A stretch of 64,000 nt of DNA from Sphaerochaeta halotolerans (GTDB lineage: Bacteria > Spirochaetota > Spirochaetia > Sphaerochaetales > Sphaerochaetaceae). Made by a program: the position numbers and the translations under genes. The DNA is taken from positions 62,001 to 126,000 of the forward strand of contig NZ_QUWK01000007.1 of the NCBI RefSeq assembly GCF_003429665.1. Reading direction: 5' to 3'. Of this stretch, positions 8,275 through 17,763 are shown piece by piece. Within the stretch, counting starts at the first letter, position 1; the number at the start of each line of letters is the position of its first letter. The notes beneath the pieces were generated by a model. It searched no databases, was not told where the DNA came from, and worked only from the letters and a program-made list of their open reading frames with translations.

Positions 8275-9503
8275 TTCTTGTCGCCGAAATTCTCCGGAAG
8301 GACAAAGTCACCCTTATGATAATCTTCGTGGGCTTCCTTCTCCTGGGCTTCATTAATGTGCTCGGCCGTGGGATGTTCTCCCCGCTTGAGCTTGTCCTGC
8401 TTACGCAGGTAGCGTTCCAATGCCTTTTGCTTGGCCGTCTCCCGTTGATAACTCTTCCCATTACTTATCAAGATGGCAACCGGCCTCAGACTCTTGATAT
8501 TCGCACAAAGAATCTGCAATACACTAGTAAGCGGTACTGCGATGAACATTCCAGGAAGTCCCCATATGAAGCCCCAGAGGGAGAGAGAAACAAGAATGAC
8601 GAAAGGGGAAAGGTTGAGCTGACCACCCTGAAGACGGGGGTCTATGATGTTTCCCAGAATCATCTGGGTGCTGATTGCAAGGATTGCTACATAGAAGACA
8701 TTTGTCCAATCGGGGGCAAACTGGATCAAGGACATGATGATGACCATAGTCGTTACAATGACTGAACCAATGGAAGGAATAAAATTAAAAATGAAGGCCA
8801 GCACTCCCCAGAGAATGGGAAGGTCCAGCCCAGTAACCACGGCGGTAAGGAAAAAGAGTCCACCAGTGAAGGCACTGATCACCACTTTCAGGAGCAAGTA
8901 TTTGGAGGTCTGACGGGTAATGCGTTCAAACATGACAGCCACTTTCATACCCTTGTTCCTGGGAATCGCTGCAAGCAGTTTGGGAATTACGCTCTGCCTT
9001 TCAAGCAGCAGGAAAAGGACAAAGATGTAGACCAAGAGAGCGACCTTGGCAATGGAGAAGAATTTATTGGAGATTGAAGTCAAACTGCTGATAGCTATGC
9101 TTGACCAGTTCACAGGCAGAATCGAGAGAAAGGAAGCCCCCTCTGGAAGCTCTATTAAGGTACTCGCCCTACTGGTGAGAAGCCTGTCCAAGGAAACCAC
9201 TTTTTCTATATAGAAGGGAACCAGGTCAGCCAAGGTATTTACTGTTATGACAATAAACCAGCCGGCAGCAACAAAGATACAGAGCAACAGCGCCATAACG
9301 AAGATAACCGAAACGACTTTGGGTACATGGAGCCTATCAAGCCTACGAAGTAATGGGGTGAATAATAAATAACAGAAAAACGAAAGGACCAAGGGTATCA
9401 TTACGTCTTTCGATATTTTCAAGGCAGCAAATACTGCCAATGTTACAATGACACCAAGGAATATTTGGATGTACTTATTTCCTGAGAAAGGTTTTTCTGT
9501 CAT
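8271..9503 (-). CDS. AI-2E family transporter/permease
   Basis: Multi-pass protein with IFNFIPSIGSVIVT and GNIIDPRLQGGQLNLSPFVILVSLSLWGFIWGLPGMFIAVPL; start taken at MTEKPF. Confidence 0.88.
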   Translation of the reverse strand: MTEKPFSGNKYIQIFLGVIVTLAVFAALKISKDVMIPLVLSFFCYLLFTPLLRRLDRLHVPKVVSVIFVMALLLCIFVAAGWFIVITVNTLADLVPFYIEKVVSLDRLLTSRASTLIELPEGASFLSILPVNWSSIAISSLTSISNKFFSIAKVALLVYIFVLFLLLERQSVIPKLLAAIPRNKGMKVAVMFERITRQTSKYLLLKVVISAFTGGLFFLTAVVTGLDLPILWGVLAFIFNFIPSIGSVIVTTMVIIMSLIQFAPDWTNVFYVAILAISTQMILGNIIDPRLQGGQLNLSPFVILVSLSLWGFIWGLPGMFIAVPLTSVLQILCANIKSLRPVAILISNGKSYQRETAKQKALERYLRKQDKLKRGEHPTAEHINEAQEKEAHEDYHKGDFVLPENFGDKK

Positions 9504-9558
9504 AGGACAACTATAGACTAGCTTGGAAAAACCTGCAATATCTGTTATTACTGGTTCT

Positions 9559-10302
9559 ATGGACCAACAAACCAATTTGGATAGGATTCAAATCGTACTG
9601 GTGGACACACAGGATGGAGCCAATATCGGCGCTACCTGTCGTGCCATGAAGACCATGGGCATTACGCACCTGGCCTTGGTGGGTAATCGTGAATATGATG
9701 AAAACCGTGTCAGGACACTCGCCTTGCATGCCAGCGATGTGTGGGAGCAAGCCAAACGATTCCCGTTACTCAAAGAGGCCCTCTCTGGAAGCGTACTCAG
9801 TGTTGCCGCGACAAGAAGACGGGGCAAGTTCCGAAAGCACAGCTCGCTCAACCCTACCCAATTGGCGGAGGTGGTGCAAAAAACTGGTGATGGGCTCATT
9901 TCCATAGTCTTTGGAAGGGAATCTGATGGGCTAACCGATGATGAGGTGGCCATGTGCAGCCAGGTGGTTACTATTCCCACCAGCGATCAGTTTCCTTCTC
10001 TCAATCTCTCCCAAGCCGTCCAAATCATCACCTACTGTCTCTATGATACCATAAAGACGTATCCGGAGGGGGCGAACCCGGTGACGCAGGACCGCTGTGA
10101 AGAGGCCGCCCTTAAAGCCAGTGAGGCGCTTGATGAAATCGGATACTTCAAACTCGGGCAGGAGAAGCTCTGGACCTTCCGCTTCCTTCGAGATGTTTTC
10201 GTACGTTCTGCGCTTACTGAGAGCGAAATCCAGAAGATGGAGAAAGTGTTTGTTAAAATGGCCCGGATCAAGGCATATAAAAACACGGATTACGATGAAT
10301 GA
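9559..10302 (+). CDS. trmJ: tRNA 2'-O-methyltransferase, SpoU/TrmJ type
   Basis: IVLVDTQDGANIGATCRAMKTMG, VFGRESDGLTDDE, PTSDQFPSLNLSQAVQI. Confidence 0.88.
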   Translation: MDQQTNLDRIQIVLVDTQDGANIGATCRAMKTMGITHLALVGNREYDENRVRTLALHASDVWEQAKRFPLLKEALSGSVLSVAATRRRGKFRKHSSLNPTQLAEVVQKTGDGLISIVFGRESDGLTDDEVAMCSQVVTIPTSDQFPSLNLSQAVQIITYCLYDTIKTYPEGANPVTQDRCEEAALKASEALDEIGYFKLGQEKLWTFRFLRDVFVRSALTESEIQKMEKVFVKMARIKAYKNTDYDE

Positions 10303-11089
10303 ATCTTTTTTTGACCCGATGCCTCGTGTGGTAGCACATAGAGGGGACAGCGCACATTTTCCAGAGAATACACTCAGTGCTTTTCTGAGCGCCTGCACCT
10401 TGGGAGTCGATGTCATTGAAACAGATGTACACTTGAGCAAAGACGGGGAGCTTGTTATCTGGCATGACGAAACCTTGGATCGCAATACCGATGGATCGGG
10501 CCGGGTGGAAGACCATACCCTCTCTGAGTTGAAAACCTACGATGCAGGATATATGTTTACAGCAGACAATGGCAAAACGTATCCTTTCAGAGGGAAAGGA
10601 GTGCAGCTCTGTACCTTGAGAGAAGCATTGGAGGCATGCCCATACCAACGATTCAATGTGGATCTAAAAAGCAAGGATTCCGCCATCGTGGACACGTTCA
10701 TTGAAGTAATCCATTCGATGCAGGCTACCGAGCGTATCGTTGCTGCTTCTTTTCGTCTCGCACATCTCAAGTTGCTACGAAAAAAAGCCCCTGACATACT
10801 GACAAGCATAACTACGCTCGAGGTCGTACCACTCTTGGCCCTTCAGAAGCTCCATTTGCTCTCAAGGAAGAAACACCCTATCATCTTCCAAGTGCCAGTA
10901 CGTCAGTGGGGCATCGAAGTGATCACCCCTTCTTTTATAAGAACGATGCATAGCAGAGGGAGCATTATCCAAGTCTGGACCATCAATGAGGAAGCTGAAA
11001 TGAAACGCCTCTTCCAGATGGGTGTAGATTCGGTAATGACCGATAAACCGGCTTTAGCGATCAAAGTTGCAGCAGAGCTGGGACTCTGA
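10295..11089 (+). CDS. glycerophosphodiester phosphodiesterase
   Basis: VAHRGDSAHFPENTLSAF, VIETDVHLSKDGELVIWHDETLDRNTDGSG. Confidence 0.93.
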   Translation: MNESFFDPMPRVVAHRGDSAHFPENTLSAFLSACTLGVDVIETDVHLSKDGELVIWHDETLDRNTDGSGRVEDHTLSELKTYDAGYMFTADNGKTYPFRGKGVQLCTLREALEACPYQRFNVDLKSKDSAIVDTFIEVIHSMQATERIVAASFRLAHLKLLRKKAPDILTSITTLEVVPLLALQKLHLLSRKKHPIIFQVPVRQWGIEVITPSFIRTMHSRGSIIQVWTINEEAEMKRLFQMGVDSVMTDKPALAIKVAAELGL

Positions 11090-11129
11090 TAGGTAAAACA
11101 ATACAATCAAATACAAAGAGAGGTACCTT

Positions 11130-12239
11130 TTGGAAGCTTCCAAAGTCTACTACACAAACTTACGCTGTGATAACGGGGACTCCCGCTTGCTCAAGCTCAC
11201 CAGGTTGATCAAGAGGGCAGGAATTGAAACTATTGACTTCAAGAACAAGTTTACTGCTATCAAGATCCATTTCGGAGAACCGGGGAATTTGGCTTTTCTG
11301 AGACCTAACTATGCCGCTACAGTTGTAGAGCTGGTGAAGGAGTTGGGAGGAAGGCCATTCCTTACCGATTGCAATACGCTCTATGTCGGGGGAAGGAAGC
11401 ATGCGCTCGATCATATGGAAAGCGCCTATAAAAATGGATTCATGCCCTATGCAACAGGTTGCCATATCATCATTGCCGATGGGCTGAAGGGAACTGATGA
11501 GACATTGGTCCCCGTTCCTGGTGGTGAGTATGTCAAAGAAGCAAAGGTAGGACGTGCTCTGATGGATGCCGATATCCTTATCAGCCTAGCCCACTTCAAA
11601 GGCCATGAGGCTACAGGTTTTGGAGGCGCTCTCAAGAATATCGGGATGGGTGGAGGTTCTCGCGCAGGAAAGATGGAGATGCATTGTGATGGGAAACCTC
11701 AGGTTGACCAGAGTCTTTGTATCGGTTGCGAAGCTTGTATTGACATCTGCGCCCACGATGCCCCGCACATCACTGATGGGCTCTCTTGGATCAATCAGGA
11801 CAAGTGTGTCGGTTGTGGACGCTGTATAGCAGTATGCCCCACCGATGCAATCTCAAACAACGATAACAGTTCAAATGACAAGTTGAACTGTAAAATTGCT
11901 GAGTACACCCATGCAATTTGCCATGGGAGACCAAACTTCCATATCAACATCGTTACTGAGGTATCACCGAACTGTGATTGTCATGGAGAGAATGATCTGG
12001 CCATCGTACCGGATGTAGGGTTCTTTGCTTCCTTCGACCCTGTTGCATTGGATAAGGCATGTGCGGATGCAGTAAACAAGCAACCGTTTATCCCTTCCTC
12101 TGCTCTTGGGGAAAGCGACCACTGCCACCATGATCACTTTACAGACACCCATCCAACCACGAGCTGGAAGGTAGCCCTGGAGCATGGGGAGAAACTGGGA
12201 TTGGGAACCATGGGGTATGAGCTGGTTGAAGTGAAATAA
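11130..12239 (+). CDS. DUF362-family protein with two 4Fe-4S ferredoxin motifs
   Basis: CIGCEACIDICAHDAP and CVGCGRCIAVCPTDA; ALKNIGMGGGSRAGKMEMH; TTG start. Confidence 0.9.
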   Translation: MEASKVYYTNLRCDNGDSRLLKLTRLIKRAGIETIDFKNKFTAIKIHFGEPGNLAFLRPNYAATVVELVKELGGRPFLTDCNTLYVGGRKHALDHMESAYKNGFMPYATGCHIIIADGLKGTDETLVPVPGGEYVKEAKVGRALMDADILISLAHFKGHEATGFGGALKNIGMGGGSRAGKMEMHCDGKPQVDQSLCIGCEACIDICAHDAPHITDGLSWINQDKCVGCGRCIAVCPTDAISNNDNSSNDKLNCKIAEYTHAICHGRPNFHINIVTEVSPNCDCHGENDLAIVPDVGFFASFDPVALDKACADAVNKQPFIPSSALGESDHCHHDHFTDTHPTTSWKVALEHGEKLGLGTMGYELVEVK

Positions 12240-12247
12240 CTCTACAA

Positions 12248-12490
12248 TGCAGAGGATAGATGTGGAAAAATTGGGATGTGCTCTCTCGGTATCGACCACC
12301 CTACCTTTTCTGGCAGGTATAAACAAAGGAGCTGTTGCTGGGTAGGTATTTGGAACTCGAATTTGCAGTTAACGCAACAACGTTTGCAAGTATCGGAGCG
12401 AAGGCAATTGATGGTATTTCAGCTGAAACAGATATAGGGATGAGCGGCTTGGCGCTCACTGCCCATGTAGGAGTTTCGGTCGCTTTCTAA
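12248..12490 (+). pseudogene. decayed 3' end of an outer-membrane beta-barrel protein gene
   Basis: Frame 1 IDVEKLGCALSVSTTLPFLAGINKGAVAG then stop; frame 2 continues GRYLELEFAVNATTFASIGAKAIDGISAETDIGMSGLALTAHVGVSVAF-stop, ending in Phe; terminator follows. Confidence 0.5.
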
Positions 12491-12510
12491 CCTACAAAAA
12501 AATAGATGTT

Positions 12511-12550
12511 ACAGGCCCTGATCCTTACGGTTCCATGGCCTGTTTTCTTG
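12511..12550. terminator. intrinsic terminator
   Basis: ACAGGCC...GGCCTGT stem followed by TTTCTTG. Confidence 0.65.
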
Positions 12551-12566
12551 GTTCACTCGGTTATGG

Positions 12567-13379
12567 TTACGAGAGCATATTCTCTACCGCGAGATTATCC
12601 CCTTCAATGTCCTTGAAGTACTTGAAAGTATTCAGTTTCAACTCTCCACATGCTGCTTCATCACATACAATGACAGCTCTCGGGTGCAGTTGGAGAGCAC
12701 TACAGGTCCAGCTCTGGCTAACACCGCCCTCGATGGTTGCCTGCAAGGCACGTGCCTTTGCATGACCATTCACCAGGATGATGACTTCCTTGCTGTCTGT
12801 TACGGTCTTCACTCCAACTGTAAGGGCTTTGGATGGCACTTTGTTCATATCATTGTCAAAGAATCTGCTGTTCATCACCTTTGTATCGTAGGTCAGTGAT
12901 TTCACCCTGGTTTTGCTGGAGAGGGAAGAGAACGGCTCGTTGAATGCAATATGGCCATCGGAGCCTATGCCACCCAGGAAGAGCTCGATGCCACCAAATG
13001 CAGCAATTGCATCTTCGTAGGCAGCACACTCTGCCTCCAGATCTTTCGCATTTCCATCAAGGATATGTACATTTTCCTTCTCGATGTCAATGTGATTGAA
13101 AAAGTTTTTCCACATGAAGGTGTAGTAACTCTGCTCATGGTCTCTTGGGAGTCCCACATATTCGTCCATGTTGAAGGTGACGACGTTGGCGAAGGAAACA
13201 TACCCTTCCCTATTCAGCCTGATCAATTCCGCGTAGGTCCCCAGCGGAGAAGATCCCGTTGGCAGCCCTAGCACGAAAGGACGATTTTCATTCGGTTCGA
13301 ACTCCCTGATTCTGCTCGCGATATACCGTGCAGCCCAGAGAGAAAGGTTCTCATAATCGTTTTGAATGATGACTCGCAT
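12567..13379 (-). CDS. nagB: glucosamine-6-phosphate deaminase
   Basis: [56 protein letters not shown]. Confidence 0.97.
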   Translation of the reverse strand: MRVIIQNDYENLSLWAARYIASRIREFEPNENRPFVLGLPTGSSPLGTYAELIRLNREGYVSFANVVTFNMDEYVGLPRDHEQSYYTFMWKNFFNHIDIEKENVHILDGNAKDLEAECAAYEDAIAAFGGIELFLGGIGSDGHIAFNEPFSSLSSKTRVKSLTYDTKVMNSRFFDNDMNKVPSKALTVGVKTVTDSKEVIILVNGHAKARALQATIEGGVSQSWTCSALQLHPRAVIVCDEAACGELKLNTFKYFKDIEGDNLAVENMLS

Positions 13380-13431
13380 AGTGCTCTCCTTGTCGTTCCA
13401 TCATAAACGGAAAGACAGTATGAGACAACTA

Positions 13432-14502
13432 TCAGAAGGCTTCTTTGATGATGCCACCTGCGAGGATTCTGTCCCCTTCATAGAGAACCAGGGACTGTCC
13501 TACCGTGGCTGCCTTCACTGAGTCAGAGAATACCGCAGTAATGGTTCCATCACTATTCATGTGTGCTCTGGCTTCAGTGGGATACCCAGTGGAACGGATT
13601 TTGGCTTGTACTCCCACTTCTCCCTCCAAGGAAGCCTTCCCACTCCACACAACGTCATTGGCTGTTACCGTACTCTGCAGGGTTTCTTCCACAAAGCCGA
13701 CCACCACTTCATTTTTTTGTGCATCAAGCTGCAGTACATAGAGAGGTCGTTCGGCGGCAATACCCAGTCCTTTTCTCTGCCCAATGGTGTAGTGCCAGAT
13801 TCCGTCATGAGTTCCAAGGACTTCTCCACTCTGGGTGACAATATTGCCCCGCTTGTTTTCCACTTCCAAGAGGTCGGTGTAATCCCCATCGTAGAAATCC
13901 TGGCTCTCCTCCTGGTAGACTTCATGAAAGCCTTGTGCTACGTCGATAGCCCGAGTTTCCTCCTTGTTCATGGAACCCAAGGGGAAAAGCGTTGTAGCAA
14001 GCTGTGACTGGGAGAGACGATAGAGGAAGTAGGATTGGTCTTTCTTTGGGTCCACTGCCCGGGTGATTGCATATCGCCCGTTTTTTTCTGTGATTCGAGC
14101 ATAGTGTCCTGTGGCAAACTTGTCAAAGACAAGCCCACTCTCCCTGGCATAATCAACCATGGCACCAAATTTGATTTTGGCATTGCACCAGACACAGGGA
14201 TTCGGTGTACGTCCATCCATGTATTCATTCTTGAAGTTTGCAAGTACGACGTCCTCAAACTGATCACTCAGCTCAAGCACATGGTGTTCTATACCGATCA
14301 TTTTGCAGATTCGCTTGATGGCCTTGATGTCTTCGCTCTTGTCGGGAGCAAAGCAACTGGTTGAGCCTAGTGGCCGAGTCAGGTGGGCACGTTTATTCCA
14401 GATGGTCATGGTTACCCCTGTAACTTCGTGTCCCTGTTGCTTCAACAGATATGCCGCAACGGAGGAGTCTATTCCTCCACTCATTCCTACTAGTACCTTC
14501 AT
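13432..14502 (-). CDS. mnmA: tRNA-specific 2-thiouridylase
   Basis: MKVLVGMSGGIDSSVAAYLL, TPNPCVWCNAKIKFG, FATGHYAR, KDQSYFLYRLSQ. Confidence 0.96.
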   Translation of the reverse strand: MKVLVGMSGGIDSSVAAYLLKQQGHEVTGVTMTIWNKRAHLTRPLGSTSCFAPDKSEDIKAIKRICKMIGIEHHVLELSDQFEDVVLANFKNEYMDGRTPNPCVWCNAKIKFGAMVDYARESGLVFDKFATGHYARITEKNGRYAITRAVDPKKDQSYFLYRLSQSQLATTLFPLGSMNKEETRAIDVAQGFHEVYQEESQDFYDGDYTDLLEVENKRGNIVTQSGEVLGTHDGIWHYTIGQRKGLGIAAERPLYVLQLDAQKNEVVVGFVEETLQSTVTANDVVWSGKASLEGEVGVQAKIRSTGYPTEARAHMNSDGTITAVFSDSVKAATVGQSLVLYEGDRILAGGIIKEAF

Positions 14503-14539
14503 TGTGCCTCCGAAAATCAATCTAACCATATACTATAGC

Positions 14540-14570
14540 GAAACCGCCCTGGAATCCAAGGCGGTTTCTT
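14540..14570 (-). terminator. terminator downstream of tRNA-Asp copy 1
   Basis: AAACCGCC...GGCGGTTT inverted repeat. Confidence 0.6.
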
Positions 14571-14574
14571 CAAG

Positions 14575-14648
14575 CGAGAGTGACGGGACTCGAACCCGCG
14601 ATCTACGGCGTGACAGGCCGTCGCGATAACCAGCTTCGCTACACCCTC
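14575..14648 (-). tRNA. tRNA-Asp (GTC), copy 1
   Basis: Complement folds as cloverleaf; acceptor GAGGGTG/CACTCTC, anticodon loop CTGTCAC, T-arm GGGTTCGAGTCCC, discriminator G. Confidence 0.95.
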
Positions 14649-14757
14649 ATAGCATGAGTGAAGCTACACTATCACAGTATTTTTGTCAACATGGCTAAAA
14701 TAGTTTTTCCCATTTTCCACCAAAATGCATAAAATCGAATCGGTATAACCAAGATAA

Positions 14758-14797
14758 CAGAATCCTTTGCTCATCAATGATGGACAAAGGATTCTTT
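14758..14797 (-). terminator. hairpin downstream of tRNA-Asp copy 2
   Basis: AGAATCCTTTG...CAAAGGATTCT perfect inverted repeat. Confidence 0.55.
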
Positions 14798-14801
14798 ACA
14801 A

Positions 14802-14875
14802 CGAGAGTGACGGGACTCGAACCCGCGATCTACGGCGTGACAGGCCGTCGCGATAACCAGCTTCGCTACACCCTC
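14802..14875 (-). tRNA. tRNA-Asp (GTC), copy 2
   Basis: Identical to copy 1 over the full 74 nt. Confidence 0.95.
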
Positions 14876-14981
14876 AAAAAGCACTCTTGGAAACTACACG
14901 ATAGAAAAGCTTTTGTCAACACATTCTGCTGTTGCCAATCAGGAAACACTTGCATATACTTCCCGCAAGGAGAAGATACCC

Positions 14982-15881
14982 ATGCAAGAATCCATTATGC
15001 TGTTCTTTTTAAATATCGAGAATCCCGTTCTCGACTTCCTGGGCAACATTGCCTCACTCTTGGGAGAGCAAACCTTCGTTATTGCCGTCATTCTGTACAT
15101 CTTTTGGAATCATGACAAGAAGAAGGGATTCGGTCTCTACTCATCAGTACTGCTCTCAGTCATCGCAATGGGTATCTTGAAAGCCATTGTCCGGGCTCCC
15201 CGTCCATTCCAGGTATTGGAGTCAATCCAAGGGAAACGACTGGCGACCGCAACCGGCTACTCATTCCCCAGCGGACACACTACCACCGGTGCCGCTTTCT
15301 ATACAGCACTCGCCCTCTCATTCCGCAAGCGAAAGGTTAGCATTTTCTGTGCGATCATGATGACACTGGTAGGATTGAGCCGGCTCTATCTTGGCGTACA
15401 CTGGCCAATCGATGTGTTTGCAGGACTCCTGCTTGGAGTTTTCATCAGCTTCGCATTCTACCACTATCTGGACTATCTCTATGATGATGAGAATCGACGC
15501 ATGAGGTACTTGCTTATCATGGGGACCATCTTTGCCGTAAGTGGAGCTGTAATCAGCATTCTGCTCAACTTTTTCTCAGCAGATGAGACAGCATTCAATG
15601 ACCTGATGAAGGTCCTGGCGCTCGGCGGCGGAGGGTATCTTGGCTTCGCTCTTGAAAACAAGAAGGTTCAATTTTTGACGGATGGAACCTTGGGCAAGAA
15701 AATTGCCCGTTATCTTATCGGCTTGGTGGTAGTACTTCTGATCATGGGATCAAAAGTCATTATCCCAGAGTCTCTGTATGCGATCGGAGGCTTCGTGAGG
15801 TACAGCCTCGTAGGGTTCTGGGCAACTGGACTCTATCCACTTATAGGAAAAAATCTGCATCTTTTCTCTGGTGCTCGATAA
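14982..15881 (+). CDS. PAP2-superfamily membrane phosphatase
   Basis: KAIVRAPRPF, YSFPSGHTTTGAAF, SRLYLGVHWPIDVFAG. Confidence 0.92.
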   Translation: MQESIMLFFLNIENPVLDFLGNIASLLGEQTFVIAVILYIFWNHDKKKGFGLYSSVLLSVIAMGILKAIVRAPRPFQVLESIQGKRLATATGYSFPSGHTTTGAAFYTALALSFRKRKVSIFCAIMMTLVGLSRLYLGVHWPIDVFAGLLLGVFISFAFYHYLDYLYDDENRRMRYLLIMGTIFAVSGAVISILLNFFSADETAFNDLMKVLALGGGGYLGFALENKKVQFLTDGTLGKKIARYLIGLVVVLLIMGSKVIIPESLYAIGGFVRYSLVGFWATGLYPLIGKNLHLFSGAR

Positions 15882-16434
15882 TCTTTGGCTCAATACCCTT
15901 GGTAATCAGGAACCGGCGAAGATCAAGCAACTCGTTGAGGTGCCCTTGGCAGAGCCGGTACATGATCTTTCCACACATGATGGCATCATCAAGAGCGTAG
16001 TGAGCCTGATACTCCATGTCGAAGTAATCGACAAGGTAGGAGAGCTTGTAGCTGTGCATCTTTGGCCAGAGCTTGCGTGCAATGGTCAGGGTGCATAGAT
16101 AGCTCATTTCCCGAGCTTCCAGGTCATATACTTCGAACGCAGCTTTCATCACTCCCATGTCAAAGACTGCATTGTGAGCAACAAGGATGTCACGACCGAT
16201 GAAATTGCGCATCTCATCCCAGATCTGGTCAAACTCTGGAGCAGCAAGACACTCTTCACTGGAGAGCTTGTGCACTGCGGTCATCCCTGGATCAAAATAT
16301 GGATGCTTGGGACGAATCAAGGAGTAATATGTCTCAAGCAGACTCCCCTCTTCATCAAAGCGGGCAAGGGCTACTGAACAAGCTCCACCGGGATAGCTGT
16401 TCGCCGTTTCAAAATCTAGTGCGACATAATTCAC
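15841..16434 (-). CDS. DnaQ-like 3'-5' exonuclease
   Basis: YVALDFETAN, LVAHNAVFDMGVM, HYALDDAIMCGKIM (ExoI-III motifs). Confidence 0.88.
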   Translation of the reverse strand: MNYVALDFETANSYPGGACSVALARFDEEGSLLETYYSLIRPKHPYFDPGMTAVHKLSSEECLAAPEFDQIWDEMRNFIGRDILVAHNAVFDMGVMKAAFEVYDLEAREMSYLCTLTIARKLWPKMHSYKLSYLVDYFDMEYQAHYALDDAIMCGKIMYRLCQGHLNELLDLRRFLITKGIEPKIIEHQRKDADFFL

Positions 16435-17705
16435 GACTGTTTTCCCAACATGATGGAGAGAATCGTTTTGTCCGTTTCCTCCATGCCTTCATGACTGATC
16501 CTGGAGAGGAAATCCATACTCTCCATACTCGACTTTCCAACGATTCCGCTCTCACTTCCTGGAGAAAGCCCACGAAATGCAAGGTTGCAGGCAAGGTTTG
16601 CCGCTTCCACACAACTGTAGATCTTCAGGGCACAGGTGGACTTTGCTCCATCACAGATAATGCCAGTGAGATTGCCAACCATGGTGTTGAAGGCACGGTC
16701 CATCTCTTCCAGGCTTCCTCCCAGAAGATAGACCAAACCACAAGCTGTCCCAATGGAGGCAGTAAAGGCCCCACAGAGGGCACTCAGTCGGTCTTTTCTG
16801 GCAGTCAAACCCAATCCAATCAGCTGGCTGAGCAACAATGCTTTCCCGAGCTGTTCATCATCTACTTTCAAATATGAGGCAACTACCGCTATAGGGACGG
16901 TCAAGGTAATTCCCTGGTTTCCACTGCCACTATTGATAATTACCGGCAAAGGGCATCCTGCCATTCTTGCATCACTGGCAGCGGCTGCCATTGCAGAGCC
17001 CAAACTGAAGGCTTCAGTTAGATTTTTAGGCGCTCTCCCTATTGGCTCAGCAGCGATTTTCCCCACTGAAAGGCCATAAGAATGATCGAGTGCATGTCGT
17101 GCAATGGCGAGGTTGGTCTCTTTTGCGCTCAGTACTAGGTCAATTGCCTCCTGAGGTGCTTGTTCCACCCACATGAGCATATCAGCAAGACTGGCAGAAT
17201 CGAGGAACTGCTCATCTTCTGCTTCCAGTTCTGTGCCACAGGCATCGACCGCCAGCTCACGCAGAACGGTATCGTTGTACTGAAGAAAGCTGAACCTGTC
17301 GTGTTCTCCACTGATGGTTGCAATGGCAACATCATCACCAGCCTTTGCAATAACCTTGATATACAGGGAAGGAACTCCACTTTCAATAACGAGGGAGACG
17401 GGAATTGCGGAGGCCTTCTCTATTTGCTTTTCGGTAAGACTGCTGAGGATACTTAGCCCTTTCTCACTGTCGCCCCCACTTGCTCCAAGGGCTACTGCAG
17501 CTTGAATCCCCTTTAGCGAGCAATTTGGGATGCCTACACCCATTGCATTCTTGACCATGTCTCGACTGGTGTAAATTTCCAGAGAGGTAGGCACCAGACC
17601 TAGAAGTTCCGCAGCCTTTGCTCCTGCCAGAGCTGAAGCTGCGGGTTCAGTGCATCCCATTGCAGGGCGCAATTCTTTTATTAATATTTTGAGGTATTTA
17701 TCCAT
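16431..17705 (-). CDS. L-cysteine desulfidase / UPF0597 (CyuA) family protein
   Basis: LRPAMGCTEPAASALAGAKAAE, NSGSGNQGITLTVPIAVVA, ICDGAKSTCALK. Confidence 0.88.
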   Translation of the reverse strand: MDKYLKILIKELRPAMGCTEPAASALAGAKAAELLGLVPTSLEIYTSRDMVKNAMGVGIPNCSLKGIQAAVALGASGGDSEKGLSILSSLTEKQIEKASAIPVSLVIESGVPSLYIKVIAKAGDDVAIATISGEHDRFSFLQYNDTVLRELAVDACGTELEAEDEQFLDSASLADMLMWVEQAPQEAIDLVLSAKETNLAIARHALDHSYGLSVGKIAAEPIGRAPKNLTEAFSLGSAMAAAASDARMAGCPLPVIINSGSGNQGITLTVPIAVVASYLKVDDEQLGKALLLSQLIGLGLTARKDRLSALCGAFTASIGTACGLVYLLGGSLEEMDRAFNTMVGNLTGIICDGAKSTCALKIYSCVEAANLACNLAFRGLSPGSESGIVGKSSMESMDFLSRISHEGMEETDKTILSIMLGKQS

Positions 17706-17763
17706 AAAATCACTATATCACTACCCTAATGCTCACTCAAACCCAAAAAATCGAAATATTCCA

